Positions 20,404-28,394 of a stretch of 64,000 nucleotides of DNA are shown here, piece by piece. The position numbers and the translations under genes were made by a program. Source of the stretch: Streptomyces lanatus (lineage in GTDB: Bacteria > Actinomycetota > Actinomycetes > Streptomycetales > Streptomycetaceae); assembly GCF_014655715.1 (NCBI RefSeq), contig NZ_BNBM01000003.1, forward strand, positions 623,920 through 687,919, read 5' to 3'. How positions within the stretch are numbered: position 1 is the stretch's first letter; each line of letters begins with the position of its first letter. The notes under the pieces were generated by a model. It had not been told where the DNA came from. It searched no databases and worked only from the letters and a program-made list of their open reading frames with translations.

Positions 20404-22455
20404 CTACGGGAAGGTGAGCTTCCAGCTGTTGATGTAGCCGGTGTCGATGGCCGCGTTGTCCTGGACGCGTAGCGTCCAGACGCCGTTGGCGGCCTCGGAG
20501 GACGCGTTCACCGTGTACGTGGTGTCGAGGTTGTCCGAGCTTCCGCCGGCGCCGTACGCCTTCAGGTTGTACGCCGTGCCGTCGGGGGCGACCAGATCCA
20601 CCTTGAGGTCACCGACGTAGGTGTGGACGATGTCCACGGCCACCTGGAGGTTGGACGGCGCGTTGCCGGTGCGGCCGGACACGGTGATCGGGGACGTGAC
20701 CGCCGCCCCGTTGTCCGGGATCGACACGTCGGTGCCGCTCTCGAACGACGTACCGCCACCGCCGCCGCCATCGGGGCGCGAGCCCACGTTGATGCCGGCC
20801 CAGGCGTCCTGCACCGCCTTGTACTCGGCGCTCGTCGTGCCGTACAGCTCACCCGTGGCCGCGAGGGTGCCGGTGCGGGCGCCCGCGTAGTTGGTGTTCG
20901 AGGTGAACTTGGTGGTCAGCGCGCGGAACCAGATCTTCTCCGCCTTGTCGCGGCCGATGCCGGTGACCGGAAGGCCGTCCGAGGTGGGCGAGTCGTAGGT
21001 GACACCGTTGATGGTCTTGGTGCCGCTGCCCTCGGAGAGGAGGTAGAAGAAGTGGTTCGCCGGGCCCGACGAGTAGTGCACGTCGATCGAGCCGATGCCC
21101 GAGTACCAGCTGTCCTTGGATGCGCCGTCCTTGCTCGGCTTGTCCATGTAACGCAGCGGCGAACCGTCGCCGTTGATGTCGATCTCCTCGCCGATGAGGT
21201 AGTCACCGACGTCGGAGGCGTTGTTGGCGTAGAACTCGACGGTCGAGCCGAAGATATCGGAGGTGGCTTCGTTCAGACCGCCGGACTCACCGCTGTAGAT
21301 CAGGCCCGCGGTGTTGGAGGTGACGCCGTGCGTCATCTCGTGGCCGGCCACGTCGATGGACGTCAGCGGGTGGGTGTTGCCCGAGCCGTCGCCGTACGTC
21401 ATGCAGAAGCAGCTGTCGGACCAGAACGCGTTGACGTAGTTGTTGCCGTAGTGGACCCGGGAGTAGGCGCCGACGCCGTCGCCCCGGATGCCCGAACGCC
21501 CATGCACGTTCTTGTAGTAGTCCCACGTCAGCGCGGCACCGTAGTGCGCGTCGGCGCCCGCGGTCTCCGCGTTGGACGGGTTGCCGTTGCCCCACACGTC
21601 GTCGGGGCCCGAGAAGAGGGTGCCGGTGCCGGAGGTGCCGCGGTTGAGGTTGTACGTCTTGTGGCTGCCGCGCGCGCCGTCGGTCAGGTTGTACGTCGAC
21701 CCGGACTGCGTGGTGCCCAGCGTCACCGAGCCGCTGTACATGGTGTTGCCGGTACCGGTCTCGATGGCCTGGTACTCGTACAGCTTGGCGCCGGTGGCGG
21801 CGTCGGTGATGACATGCAGCTCGCTGGGGGTGCCGTCCTCCTGGAGGCCGCCGACGACGGTCTCGTAGGCGAGGGTGGGCGTGCCCTTCGCGGCCCAGAT
21901 CACCTTGTGCGGCGCCTTGTTGACGTCCGGGCTCTTGGCGTCCTCGGCCTTCGCCGCGGCCAGCGCCTGCTTCTCGGCCTTGGCGGCGGGGACGGCGGCG
22001 GTCGTGGTCGCCGGCTTGATGGCGGCGCGGGTCGCCTTCACGACGTCCTTGGTGGCGCCGGACTTCGTGGTCTCGACGACCAGGTCGCCGCCGAGGACGG
22101 GCAGACCGTCGTAGGTCCGCTCGTAGCGGGTGTGGACCGTGCCGTTGCCGTCCTTGACGACATCACGGACGACCAGCTTCTCCTTGGCGCCGAGGCCCAG
22201 GTCCTTGGCGGTGTCCGCCTTGGTGGCGTTGGCGTCGCGTATCAGCTCGGCGCGCTGGGCGGGGGACAGCTTGACGGACTCGGCGCCCGGTAGGACCTTT
22301 CCCGCGGCCGACGGTGCCTTCTCCGGGGCTGCGGTGGCGGCGCCGGTCTGGACGGCCGCGGCGATCAGGGCGGAGACGCCGACCAGGGCGACAGCGGCGG
22401 CCCGGCGATGCGTCGTGTGGGGGGTGCGTCTGTGGGAGGAACTGTCTCTCAACAC
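20404..22455 (-). CDS. Secreted M4 metalloprotease with C-terminal P/Homo B domain
   Basis: 683 aa. A signal peptide (HRRAAAVALVGVSALIAAA to ATAAPEK) is followed by an FTP/PepSY propeptide, the M4 catalytic domain and a C-terminal proprotein-convertase-type P domain. Zinc ligands are in DVAGHEMTHGVTSNTAGL and SGGLNEATSDIFG. After a GGGGGG linker near residue 570 the P domain shows SIPDNGAAVTSPITVSG, VDIVHTYVGDLKVDLVAPDG and WTLRVQDNAAIDTGYINSW. P domains in bacteria stabilise proteases or help them bind substrates. The GTG at 22455 follows AAGGAG; TTG one codon later is possible. The paralogue downstream is the same protein without the P domain. Confidence 0.96.
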   Translation of the reverse strand: MLRDSSSHRRTPHTTHRRAAAVALVGVSALIAAAVQTGAATAAPEKAPSAAGKVLPGAESVKLSPAQRAELIRDANATKADTAKDLGLGAKEKLVVRDVVKDGNGTVHTRYERTYDGLPVLGGDLVVETTKSGATKDVVKATRAAIKPATTTAAVPAAKAEKQALAAAKAEDAKSPDVNKAPHKVIWAAKGTPTLAYETVVGGLQEDGTPSELHVITDAATGAKLYEYQAIETGTGNTMYSGSVTLGTTQSGSTYNLTDGARGSHKTYNLNRGTSGTGTLFSGPDDVWGNGNPSNAETAGADAHYGAALTWDYYKNVHGRSGIRGDGVGAYSRVHYGNNYVNAFWSDSCFCMTYGDGSGNTHPLTSIDVAGHEMTHGVTSNTAGLIYSGESGGLNEATSDIFGSTVEFYANNASDVGDYLIGEEIDINGDGSPLRYMDKPSKDGASKDSWYSGIGSIDVHYSSGPANHFFYLLSEGSGTKTINGVTYDSPTSDGLPVTGIGRDKAEKIWFRALTTKFTSNTNYAGARTGTLAATGELYGTTSAEYKAVQDAWAGINVGSRPDGGGGGGTSFESGTDVSIPDNGAAVTSPITVSGRTGNAPSNLQVAVDIVHTYVGDLKVDLVAPDGTAYNLKAYGAGGSSDNLDTTYTVNASSEAANGVWTLRVQDNAAIDTGYINSWKLTFP

Positions 22456-22725
22456 TGACTCCTTCTGCGCGGCCGCGGATCACGCGGCCAGGGGAGACCG
22501 GCCGGCGGGTGGGCCGTCCGGGCGATACGGGGTGGTACGCAGAACGACGTGCGCGTGCGGGAGCTCGGCCGCGGGCACCGACGTGTGACGGTGCTGTGGG
22601 GTTGCTGTGTCGCGGCCGTGGGAAGAGTGGCAGGTGACTGCGGTTTCTGTCAGGACCGCGTCAGGAAGTTGGCCGGAAATCGTTCGTTGTCCGGGAGTTC
22701 ACGTTCGATAAACGGACCTGTTGAC
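22456..22725. promoter_or_regulatory. Leader/upstream region of second M4 protease
   Basis: 270 bp between the protease start and the nadE stop. It contains the shared bipartite motif GGCCAAC-N12-TCCTGACA on the minus strand (22648-22674), 193 nt from the start codon. I see no clear terminator for the nadE transcript. Confidence 0.45.
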
Positions 22726-24798
22726 TCAAACGTCGATACGGCCGAGATCGCGCAGCCAGGCGGCCGCGTTGCCGTCGGACGGCGCCCGCCAGTCACCGCG
22801 CGGCGAGAGCGAACCGCCCGCCGACACCTTCGGGCCGTTCGGCATCGCCGAGCGCTTGAACTGTGCGAACGCGAAGAAACGACGGCAGAAGACCTCCAGC
22901 CAGCGCCGGATCTCGGCCAGGTCGTACGCCACCCGCTTCGCCTCGGGGAACCCGGGGGGCCAGCTTCCGGCCTTGGGGTCGTGCCACGCGTGCCACGCCA
23001 GGAAGGCGATCTTCGACGGCCGGAAGCCGTACCGCAGGACGTGGAAGAGCGTGAAGTCGTGCAGCGCGTACGGCCCGATCTTCGACTCCGTCGACTGCAT
23101 CTCCTCGCCCGGCACCAGCTCCGGGCTGATCTCGGTGTCGAGGATCGCGGCCAGCGTGTCGCTGGTCTCCTCGTCGAACTGCTCGCTGCCGATGACCCAG
23201 CGGATCAGATGCTGGATCAGCGTCTTCGGCACCCCGCCGTTGACGTTGTAGTGGCTCATCTGGTCGCCCACGCCGTACGTGGACCAGCCAAGGGCCAGCT
23301 CCGACAGGTCACCGGTGCCGAGCACGATGCCGCCGCGCTGGTTCGCGAGCCGGAAGAGATAGTCGGTGCGCAGGCCCGCCTGGACGTTCTCGAAGGTGAC
23401 GTCGTACACCGGCTCGCCGGACGCGAAGGGGTGGCCCATCTCCTTGAGCATCAGCCGCGCGGTCGGCGTGATGTCCAGCTCGGCCGCGGTGACGCCGAGC
23501 GAGTTCATCAGCTTGTGGGCGTTGTCCTTGGTGTGGTCGCTGGTCGCGAACCCGGGAAGGGTGAAGGCGAGGATGTCGCTGCGCGGACGCCCGGCGCGGT
23601 CCATCGCGCGGGCGGCGACGATCAGCGCGTGCGTGGAGTCCAGACCGCCCGACACCCCGATGACGACCTTCGGGCCGCCGATCGCACCCAGCCGCTGCTG
23701 AAGGCCCGCGACCTGGATGTTGTACGCCTCGTAGCAGTCGAGCGCGAGCCGGTCGGCGTCGGCGGGCACGAACGGGAAGCGCTCCACCCGGCGCTTGAGC
23801 CCGAGGTCGGCGGTGGGCGGGTCGAGCTGGAACAGGACCCGGCGGAAGTCACCGGTCCGCCCGGCGTGCGCGCGCCGGTTGTCGTCGAACGTGCCCATCC
23901 GGGCCCGCTCCTGCCGCAGCAGGTCCAGGTCCACGTCGGCCACCGCGTACTGCTCGTCCAGCGGGAAGCGGCCCGTCTCGGCGAGCAGGGCGCCGTTCTC
24001 GTAGATCATGGTCTGCCCGTCCCAGGACAGGTCCGTCGTGGACTCGCCCAGACCGGCCGCCGAGTAGACGTACGCCGCGAGACAGCGCGTCGACGCCGCC
24101 CGGCACAGCAGCCGACGGTCCTCGGCCCGGCCCACCGTGATCGGGCTGCCCGAGAGGTTCGCGAGCACGGTCGCGCCGGCCAGTGCCGCCTCCGCGCTCG
24201 GCGGCACCGGCACCCACATGTCCTCGCAGATCTCGGCGTGCAGGACGAGGCCGGGGACGTCCTCGGCCTCGAACAGCAGGTCCACGCCGAACGGGACCTC
24301 TTCACCGCCGACCCGGATCGTCCCGCCGCGCTCGTCCTCACCGGAGGCGATCTGGCGGCGCTCGTAGAACTCGCGGTAGTTCGGCGGGTACGACTTCGGG
24401 GCCACGCCGAGGATCCGGCCCCGGTGCACGATCACCGCGCAGTTGTAGATCCGGTGGCGATGCCGCAGCGGCGCGCCGACGACCAGCACCGGCAGCAGGT
24501 CCGCCGACCCGGCGACGACGGCCCCGAGCGCTTCCTCGACGTCATCGAGCACCGCGTCCTGGAGCAGCAGGTCCTCGATGGAGTAGCCGGTCAGGCCCAG
24601 CTCGGGGAAGACGGCGACCGCGACGCCCTCCCGCGCGCACGCGCGCGCCTGCCGCAGTACCGCCTCCGCGTTGGCGCGCGGGTCGGCGATGACGGTGTGG
24701 CCCGTACACGCGGCGACCCGCGCGAAGCCGTGCTGGTAGATCGACCAGAAGTTCAACGGACTTCCCCAGGAGAAGCAGACAGTGCTGGCATCGAGCAT
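22726..24798 (-). CDS. nadE: Glutamine-dependent NAD+ synthetase
   Basis: Makes NAD+ from nicotinic acid adenine dinucleotide, ATP and glutamine. The 690-aa protein has two domains. The nitrilase-type glutaminase has Glu in FPELGLTGYSIEDLLLQD (near residue 64), the Lys-containing VAPKSYPPNYREFYERR and nucleophile Cys in HAEICEDMW (near 191). The synthetase domain has the PP-loop VVIGVSGGLDSTHALIV (near 382) and GTGDLSELALGWSTYGVGDQ. Length and sequence resemble the long mycobacterial type (about 680 aa). The ATG at 24798 begins MLDASTVCFSWGSP. It starts 11 nt after the last ABC exporter stop on the same strand, so it is probably the fifth gene of that operon, an unusual setting for nadE. Confidence 0.95.
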   Translation of the reverse strand: MLDASTVCFSWGSPLNFWSIYQHGFARVAACTGHTVIADPRANAEAVLRQARACAREGVAVAVFPELGLTGYSIEDLLLQDAVLDDVEEALGAVVAGSADLLPVLVVGAPLRHRHRIYNCAVIVHRGRILGVAPKSYPPNYREFYERRQIASGEDERGGTIRVGGEEVPFGVDLLFEAEDVPGLVLHAEICEDMWVPVPPSAEAALAGATVLANLSGSPITVGRAEDRRLLCRAASTRCLAAYVYSAAGLGESTTDLSWDGQTMIYENGALLAETGRFPLDEQYAVADVDLDLLRQERARMGTFDDNRRAHAGRTGDFRRVLFQLDPPTADLGLKRRVERFPFVPADADRLALDCYEAYNIQVAGLQQRLGAIGGPKVVIGVSGGLDSTHALIVAARAMDRAGRPRSDILAFTLPGFATSDHTKDNAHKLMNSLGVTAAELDITPTARLMLKEMGHPFASGEPVYDVTFENVQAGLRTDYLFRLANQRGGIVLGTGDLSELALGWSTYGVGDQMSHYNVNGGVPKTLIQHLIRWVIGSEQFDEETSDTLAAILDTEISPELVPGEEMQSTESKIGPYALHDFTLFHVLRYGFRPSKIAFLAWHAWHDPKAGSWPPGFPEAKRVAYDLAEIRRWLEVFCRRFFAFAQFKRSAMPNGPKVSAGGSLSPRGDWRAPSDGNAAAWLRDLGRIDV

Positions 24799-24809
24799 AG
24801 ATCGCCTGT

Positions 24810-26666
24810 TCAGCCCGGCGCCCCCGGCCGCTCCCCGTGCCACGACCGCCACAGCGCCGCGTACGACCCGTCGGCCGCGACCAGCTCGTCGTGCGTGCCC
24901 AGCTCGGTGAGCAGGCCGTTCTCCATCACGGCCACACGGTCCGCGTCGCTGGCGGTGTGCAGCCGGTGGGCGATCGCGATGACGGTACGGCCCTGAAGTA
25001 CGGCGGCCAGCGCCCGCTCGGTGTGCCGGGCGGTCGTCGGGTCGAGCAGCGCCGTCGCCTCGTCGAGGATCAAGGTGTGCGGGTCGGCGAGCACCACGCG
25101 GGCGAGGGCCAGCTGCTGGGCCTGTGAGCCGTCCGTGGCGCTGCCGCCGTCGCCGAGCGCGGTGTCGAGGCCGTCGGGCAGCCGCCGTACCCAGGAGTCC
25201 GCGCCGACCGCGGTGAGCCCGGCCCACAGCGCCTCGTCCGTGGCGGACGGCTCGGCGATACGGAGGTTGTCGCGGACCGTGCCGAGGAAGACATGGTGCT
25301 CCTGGGTGACCAGGACGACCTGGCGGCGCAGCTGCTCCGGGCCGAGCGCGACGACCGGCACTCCGCCGACGGTCACCGAGCCGGCGGTCGGCGCGTCCAC
25401 GCCCGCGAGCAGCCGGCTCAGGGTCGTCTTCCCGGCGCCGGACGGGCCGACCACGGCGAGGCGTTCACCTGGGCGGACGGTCAGGTCGACGCCGCCCAGG
25501 ACCTCGCCGCCCCGGTCGTAGGCGTAGCGCACGCCGGTCACTTCGATCAGGTCGTTCGCCGGGGCGGGGGCGCCGGTGTCGGTGGCTCGCGGGGCCTGCG
25601 CCAGGCCCTCCACGCGGGCGAAGGAGGCGCCGCTGCTCTGGAGTTGCTCGACGCGCATCAGGATCTCGTCCAGCGGCTCGCTCAGCTGTTGGACATAGAG
25701 GGCGGCGGACACGACCGAGCCGAGGCTCATCGCGCCGTGCTGCAGCAGGACCCCGCCGAGCAGCAGGACCGTGGCGACGGGGACGACGTACGACATGTCG
25801 ACCGCCGGGAAGAACACGGTGCGCAGGAACAGGGTGTGGAAGCGGGTGCGGCGGGATGTCTCCAGGGCGTCCCGGCTCGCCGCGATCCTCTTCTCTTCGA
25901 GACGCAGCGCCTCCACCGTGCGGGCTCCGGTCACGGTCGCCGTGAGGATCTCCGCGACGTCGGAGGTGGCGGCGCCCTCGGCGAGGTAGCCGTCGCGTGC
26001 CCTGCGCAGATACCAGCGCAGGGCCCACCAGATGCCGCCGAAGCCGAGTACTCCGCAGAGGCCCAGGAGGGGGTTCAGGGTGATGACCGCCGCCAGCAGG
26101 AACACGGCCTGTACGGAGCTGATGAGCAGCTCCGGGCCCACGTCGCGCAGCGTGGTGCCGACCAGGGCGACATCGGTGGTGCCGCGTGTGGTGAGGTCGC
26201 CGGCGCCGGCTCGCTCCACGACGTTCGCGGGCAGGGCGAGGGTGCGGTCGACGAAGTCCTCACGGACCCGGGCGAGGGTGCGTTCGCCGAAGCGGTGGCC
26301 CACGTAGCGGGCCCAGCGGGCCAGCAGCAGCTGGGCTGTCGCCGCTATCAGGATGGCGCCGGCCAGCTTGTCGACGGCGGTTGTGCCGTGGCCGGCTCTG
26401 ACCTCGTCGATGATGCGGCCGACCAGGTAGGGGGCGGCCAGGCCTGCGATCGCTGCCGCGGAGTTGAGGGCGAGGACCGCGGTGAAAGAGCGGGCGTCGG
26501 CTCGGATCAGGCGGGTGGTGGCTCGGCGTACGTCTTTTGGCTCGGCGATGGGGAGGGTTTTGCGGCTTGGAGCTCGGGACTTGGGGTCGTCTGCCGGGTG
26601 CGGGTTGTGTGTGGCTGGTCGCGCAGTTCCCCGCGCCCCTTTGGGGCGGCGTTGCTGGGCCGTCAA
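24810..26666 (-). CDS. ABC exporter half-transporter, degenerate signature motif (fourth gene of the exporter operon)
   Basis: 618 aa: a membrane domain (about residues 55-340, start FTAVLALNSAAAIAGLAAPYLVG) fused to an ATPase domain. Walker A LAVVGPSGAGKTTLSRLL, Q-loop VVLVTQEHHVF, Walker B TLILDEATALLD and the H-loop IAIAHRLHTA are all normal, but the signature is TDGSQAQQLALAR instead of LSGGQ. The preceding gene shows the opposite pattern, so the two most likely form a heterodimer with one working ATP site. The start is a TTG that overlaps the previous stop (TTGA). Roughly the first 25 residues are encoded by a dispersed Streptomyces repeat, so the N-terminus is unusual and the start is uncertain. 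Substrate unknown. Confidence 0.88.
   Translation of the reverse strand: MTAQQRRPKGARGTARPATHNPHPADDPKSRAPSRKTLPIAEPKDVRRATTRLIRADARSFTAVLALNSAAAIAGLAAPYLVGRIIDEVRAGHGTTAVDKLAGAILIAATAQLLLARWARYVGHRFGERTLARVREDFVDRTLALPANVVERAGAGDLTTRGTTDVALVGTTLRDVGPELLISSVQAVFLLAAVITLNPLLGLCGVLGFGGIWWALRWYLRRARDGYLAEGAATSDVAEILTATVTGARTVEALRLEEKRIAASRDALETSRRTRFHTLFLRTVFFPAVDMSYVVPVATVLLLGGVLLQHGAMSLGSVVSAALYVQQLSEPLDEILMRVEQLQSSGASFARVEGLAQAPRATDTGAPAPANDLIEVTGVRYAYDRGGEVLGGVDLTVRPGERLAVVGPSGAGKTTLSRLLAGVDAPTAGSVTVGGVPVVALGPEQLRRQVVLVTQEHHVFLGTVRDNLRIAEPSATDEALWAGLTAVGADSWVRRLPDGLDTALGDGGSATDGSQAQQLALARVVLADPHTLILDEATALLDPTTARHTERALAAVLQGRTVIAIAHRLHTASDADRVAVMENGLLTELGTHDELVAADGSYAALWRSWHGERPGAPG
26596..26650 (-). 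repeat. Dispersed Streptomyces intergenic repeat inside a coding N-terminus
   Basis: The minus-strand sequence GGGGCGCGGGGAACTGCGCG followed by ACCAGCCACAC is a short element that I remember as very frequent between genes in Streptomyces genomes. It contains a CGCCCC-TTT-GGGGCG hairpin (26634-26648). Here it lies within the start of the fourth ABC exporter gene. Confidence 0.65.
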
Positions 26667-28375
26667 CTCAAGACCTCCTCGGCGTTCTCGTCCCGGGCCA
26701 CCAACGCCCTGTATCCCGGCTCGCCGGCCAGCAGCTCGTGGTGGGTGCCCGTCGCCGCCACCTTGCCGTCCACCAGGTAGTGCACGGTGTCCGCGCGGTC
26801 CAGGAGCAGCGGGGACGTCGTCGTCACCAGCGTCGTGCGGCCCCGCCGGGACGCGTGGAGGCGTTCCGCGACCCTTGCCTCCGTGTGGGCGTCCAGGGCA
26901 GACGTCGGTTCCACCGCGAGGAGCACCTCCGGGTCGGCCAGCAACGCCCGGGTCAGGCGGACGCGTTGGCGCTGGCCGCCGGAGAGGTTGCGGCCCTGGG
27001 CGTCGATCGGGGTGTCGAGGGCGTCGGGGAGGCCCCGGACGATGTCCTCGGCGACGGCGGTGTGCAGCGCCTGTGCGAGGGCCGTCTCGTCCCGGTCCGC
27101 CTGCCCGGCGATCAGCTCGCGCAGCGTGCCCGCGAACAGGTCCGCCTCATGGTCGGCGACCAGGATGCGGCCTCTGAGCTGCGGTAGCGCGATGTCGGAG
27201 AGCAGTGCGTCGCCCCAGGTCGCCGTCGATGGGACGTAGCGGCCGAGTCGGTCGACCACGTGCGCCGCGTCGGACGGCAGCGCGGTGGTCAGGGCGGTCA
27301 GGCGGCCCGGGAGCACCCGTACTCCGGACTCGGGGTCATGCAGGGCGGCCGGTTCCGCGGGGGCGTCGAGGGTGCCGGTGTCGGTCATCGGCTCCAGCCG
27401 CAGGAACCGTACGACCCGGCGTGCCGCCACCACACCGCGGGCCACCTGGTAGATGAACTCGACGAAGAACGCCACCGGCCGGACGAGGACCGCGACGAAG
27501 CCGTACACCGACACCAACTCGCCGACCGTGATCGTCCCTTCCGCGGCCATCCGTGCCGCCAGCCAGGTGACCACGGCCAGGAACAGCGTCGGCAGGCCGA
27601 CGCCGAGCGCCTGCACCCAGCTGGTCACCGCACCGACCCGGTACCCCTGGGCGCGCAGCCGCTGGGAGTCGCGGTGGAAGGCGTCGGCGACCAGGTCCTT
27701 GCCGCCGAGGCCGTTCAGGACGCGCAGCCCGCCCGCGAGGTCGGCGATACGCGCGGTCAGGATGCTCTGCCGCTCCCGGTACTCCGTCTCGGTGCCCTGG
27801 AGCCGGCCCAGCAGCGGGCCGACCAGTACGGCCATCGCGGGCATCCCGAGCAGCACGATCACCGCGATCGGCACCGAGACGGACACCAGCAGCACGGCCA
27901 CCGTCAGATAGGCGACGATCGCCCCGAACCCGGGCCCGATGACCGTCAGGGAGTTGCTGATGGTGTGGACGTCGCCCACTCCGATGGTGACGACCTCCCC
28001 GGCCCCGATCCGGCGCGGCAGCGCGGCGCCCAGCCGGACGGACTGGCCGACCAGGACCTTGATGGTGCGGAACATGGCGTCCATCCGCACCCGGGTCATG
28101 GTGCGGTGCCGCATGATGCTCAGCCACGAGTTGAAGACATGCACACCGGCCAGCACACCGGTCCACGCGGCCAGCATCGCGTAGTCACCCGTCGCCAGCC
28201 CCTCGTCCACGGCCCGTGAGAGCAGATACGGCGATGCCGCCATCAGCACCATCCACACCGCGGAGATCAGGGCGGCGAGGGTGGACCGTCCGGGTTGCTG
28301 GGTCACCAGCCACCACAGATAGCGCGCCCCGCCACGGCGGTCCGGCTCGCCCGGATCCTCGTACGCGTCGATCAC
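26663..28375 (-). CDS. ABC exporter half-transporter with non-functional ATP site (third gene of the exporter operon)
   Basis: 570 aa: membrane domain (LAALISAVWMVLMAASPYLLS onward) and ATPase-like domain. The ATPase domain has lost most of its nucleotide-handling residues: no GxxGxGKS Walker A can be found (the place reads RLTALTTALPSDAAHVVDRL), the Q-loop is ILVADHEADLF, Walker B is EVLLAVEPTSALD with the Asp replaced by Val, and the H-loop His is replaced in TTLVTTTSPLLL. The signature NLSGGQRQRVRLTRALL is perfect. It can therefore only donate a signature to its partner, the next gene, whose signature is degenerate. The start is ATG 28375, 19 nt after the previous stop. Confidence 0.9.
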   Translation of the reverse strand: MIDAYEDPGEPDRRGGARYLWWLVTQQPGRSTLAALISAVWMVLMAASPYLLSRAVDEGLATGDYAMLAAWTGVLAGVHVFNSWLSIMRHRTMTRVRMDAMFRTIKVLVGQSVRLGAALPRRIGAGEVVTIGVGDVHTISNSLTVIGPGFGAIVAYLTVAVLLVSVSVPIAVIVLLGMPAMAVLVGPLLGRLQGTETEYRERQSILTARIADLAGGLRVLNGLGGKDLVADAFHRDSQRLRAQGYRVGAVTSWVQALGVGLPTLFLAVVTWLAARMAAEGTITVGELVSVYGFVAVLVRPVAFFVEFIYQVARGVVAARRVVRFLRLEPMTDTGTLDAPAEPAALHDPESGVRVLPGRLTALTTALPSDAAHVVDRLGRYVPSTATWGDALLSDIALPQLRGRILVADHEADLFAGTLRELIAGQADRDETALAQALHTAVAEDIVRGLPDALDTPIDAQGRNLSGGQRQRVRLTRALLADPEVLLAVEPTSALDAHTEARVAERLHASRRGRTTLVTTTSPLLLDRADTVHYLVDGKVAATGTHHELLAGEPGYRALVARDENAEEVLS

Positions 28376-28394
28376 CTTTCGTCCCCCTGAAAAG

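Noticed and set aside
26663..28375. Pseudogene call for the ABC half-transporter without Walker A
   Set aside because: The frame is intact, the signature motif is perfect and the partner shows the complementary defect, which fits selection for a heterodimer.
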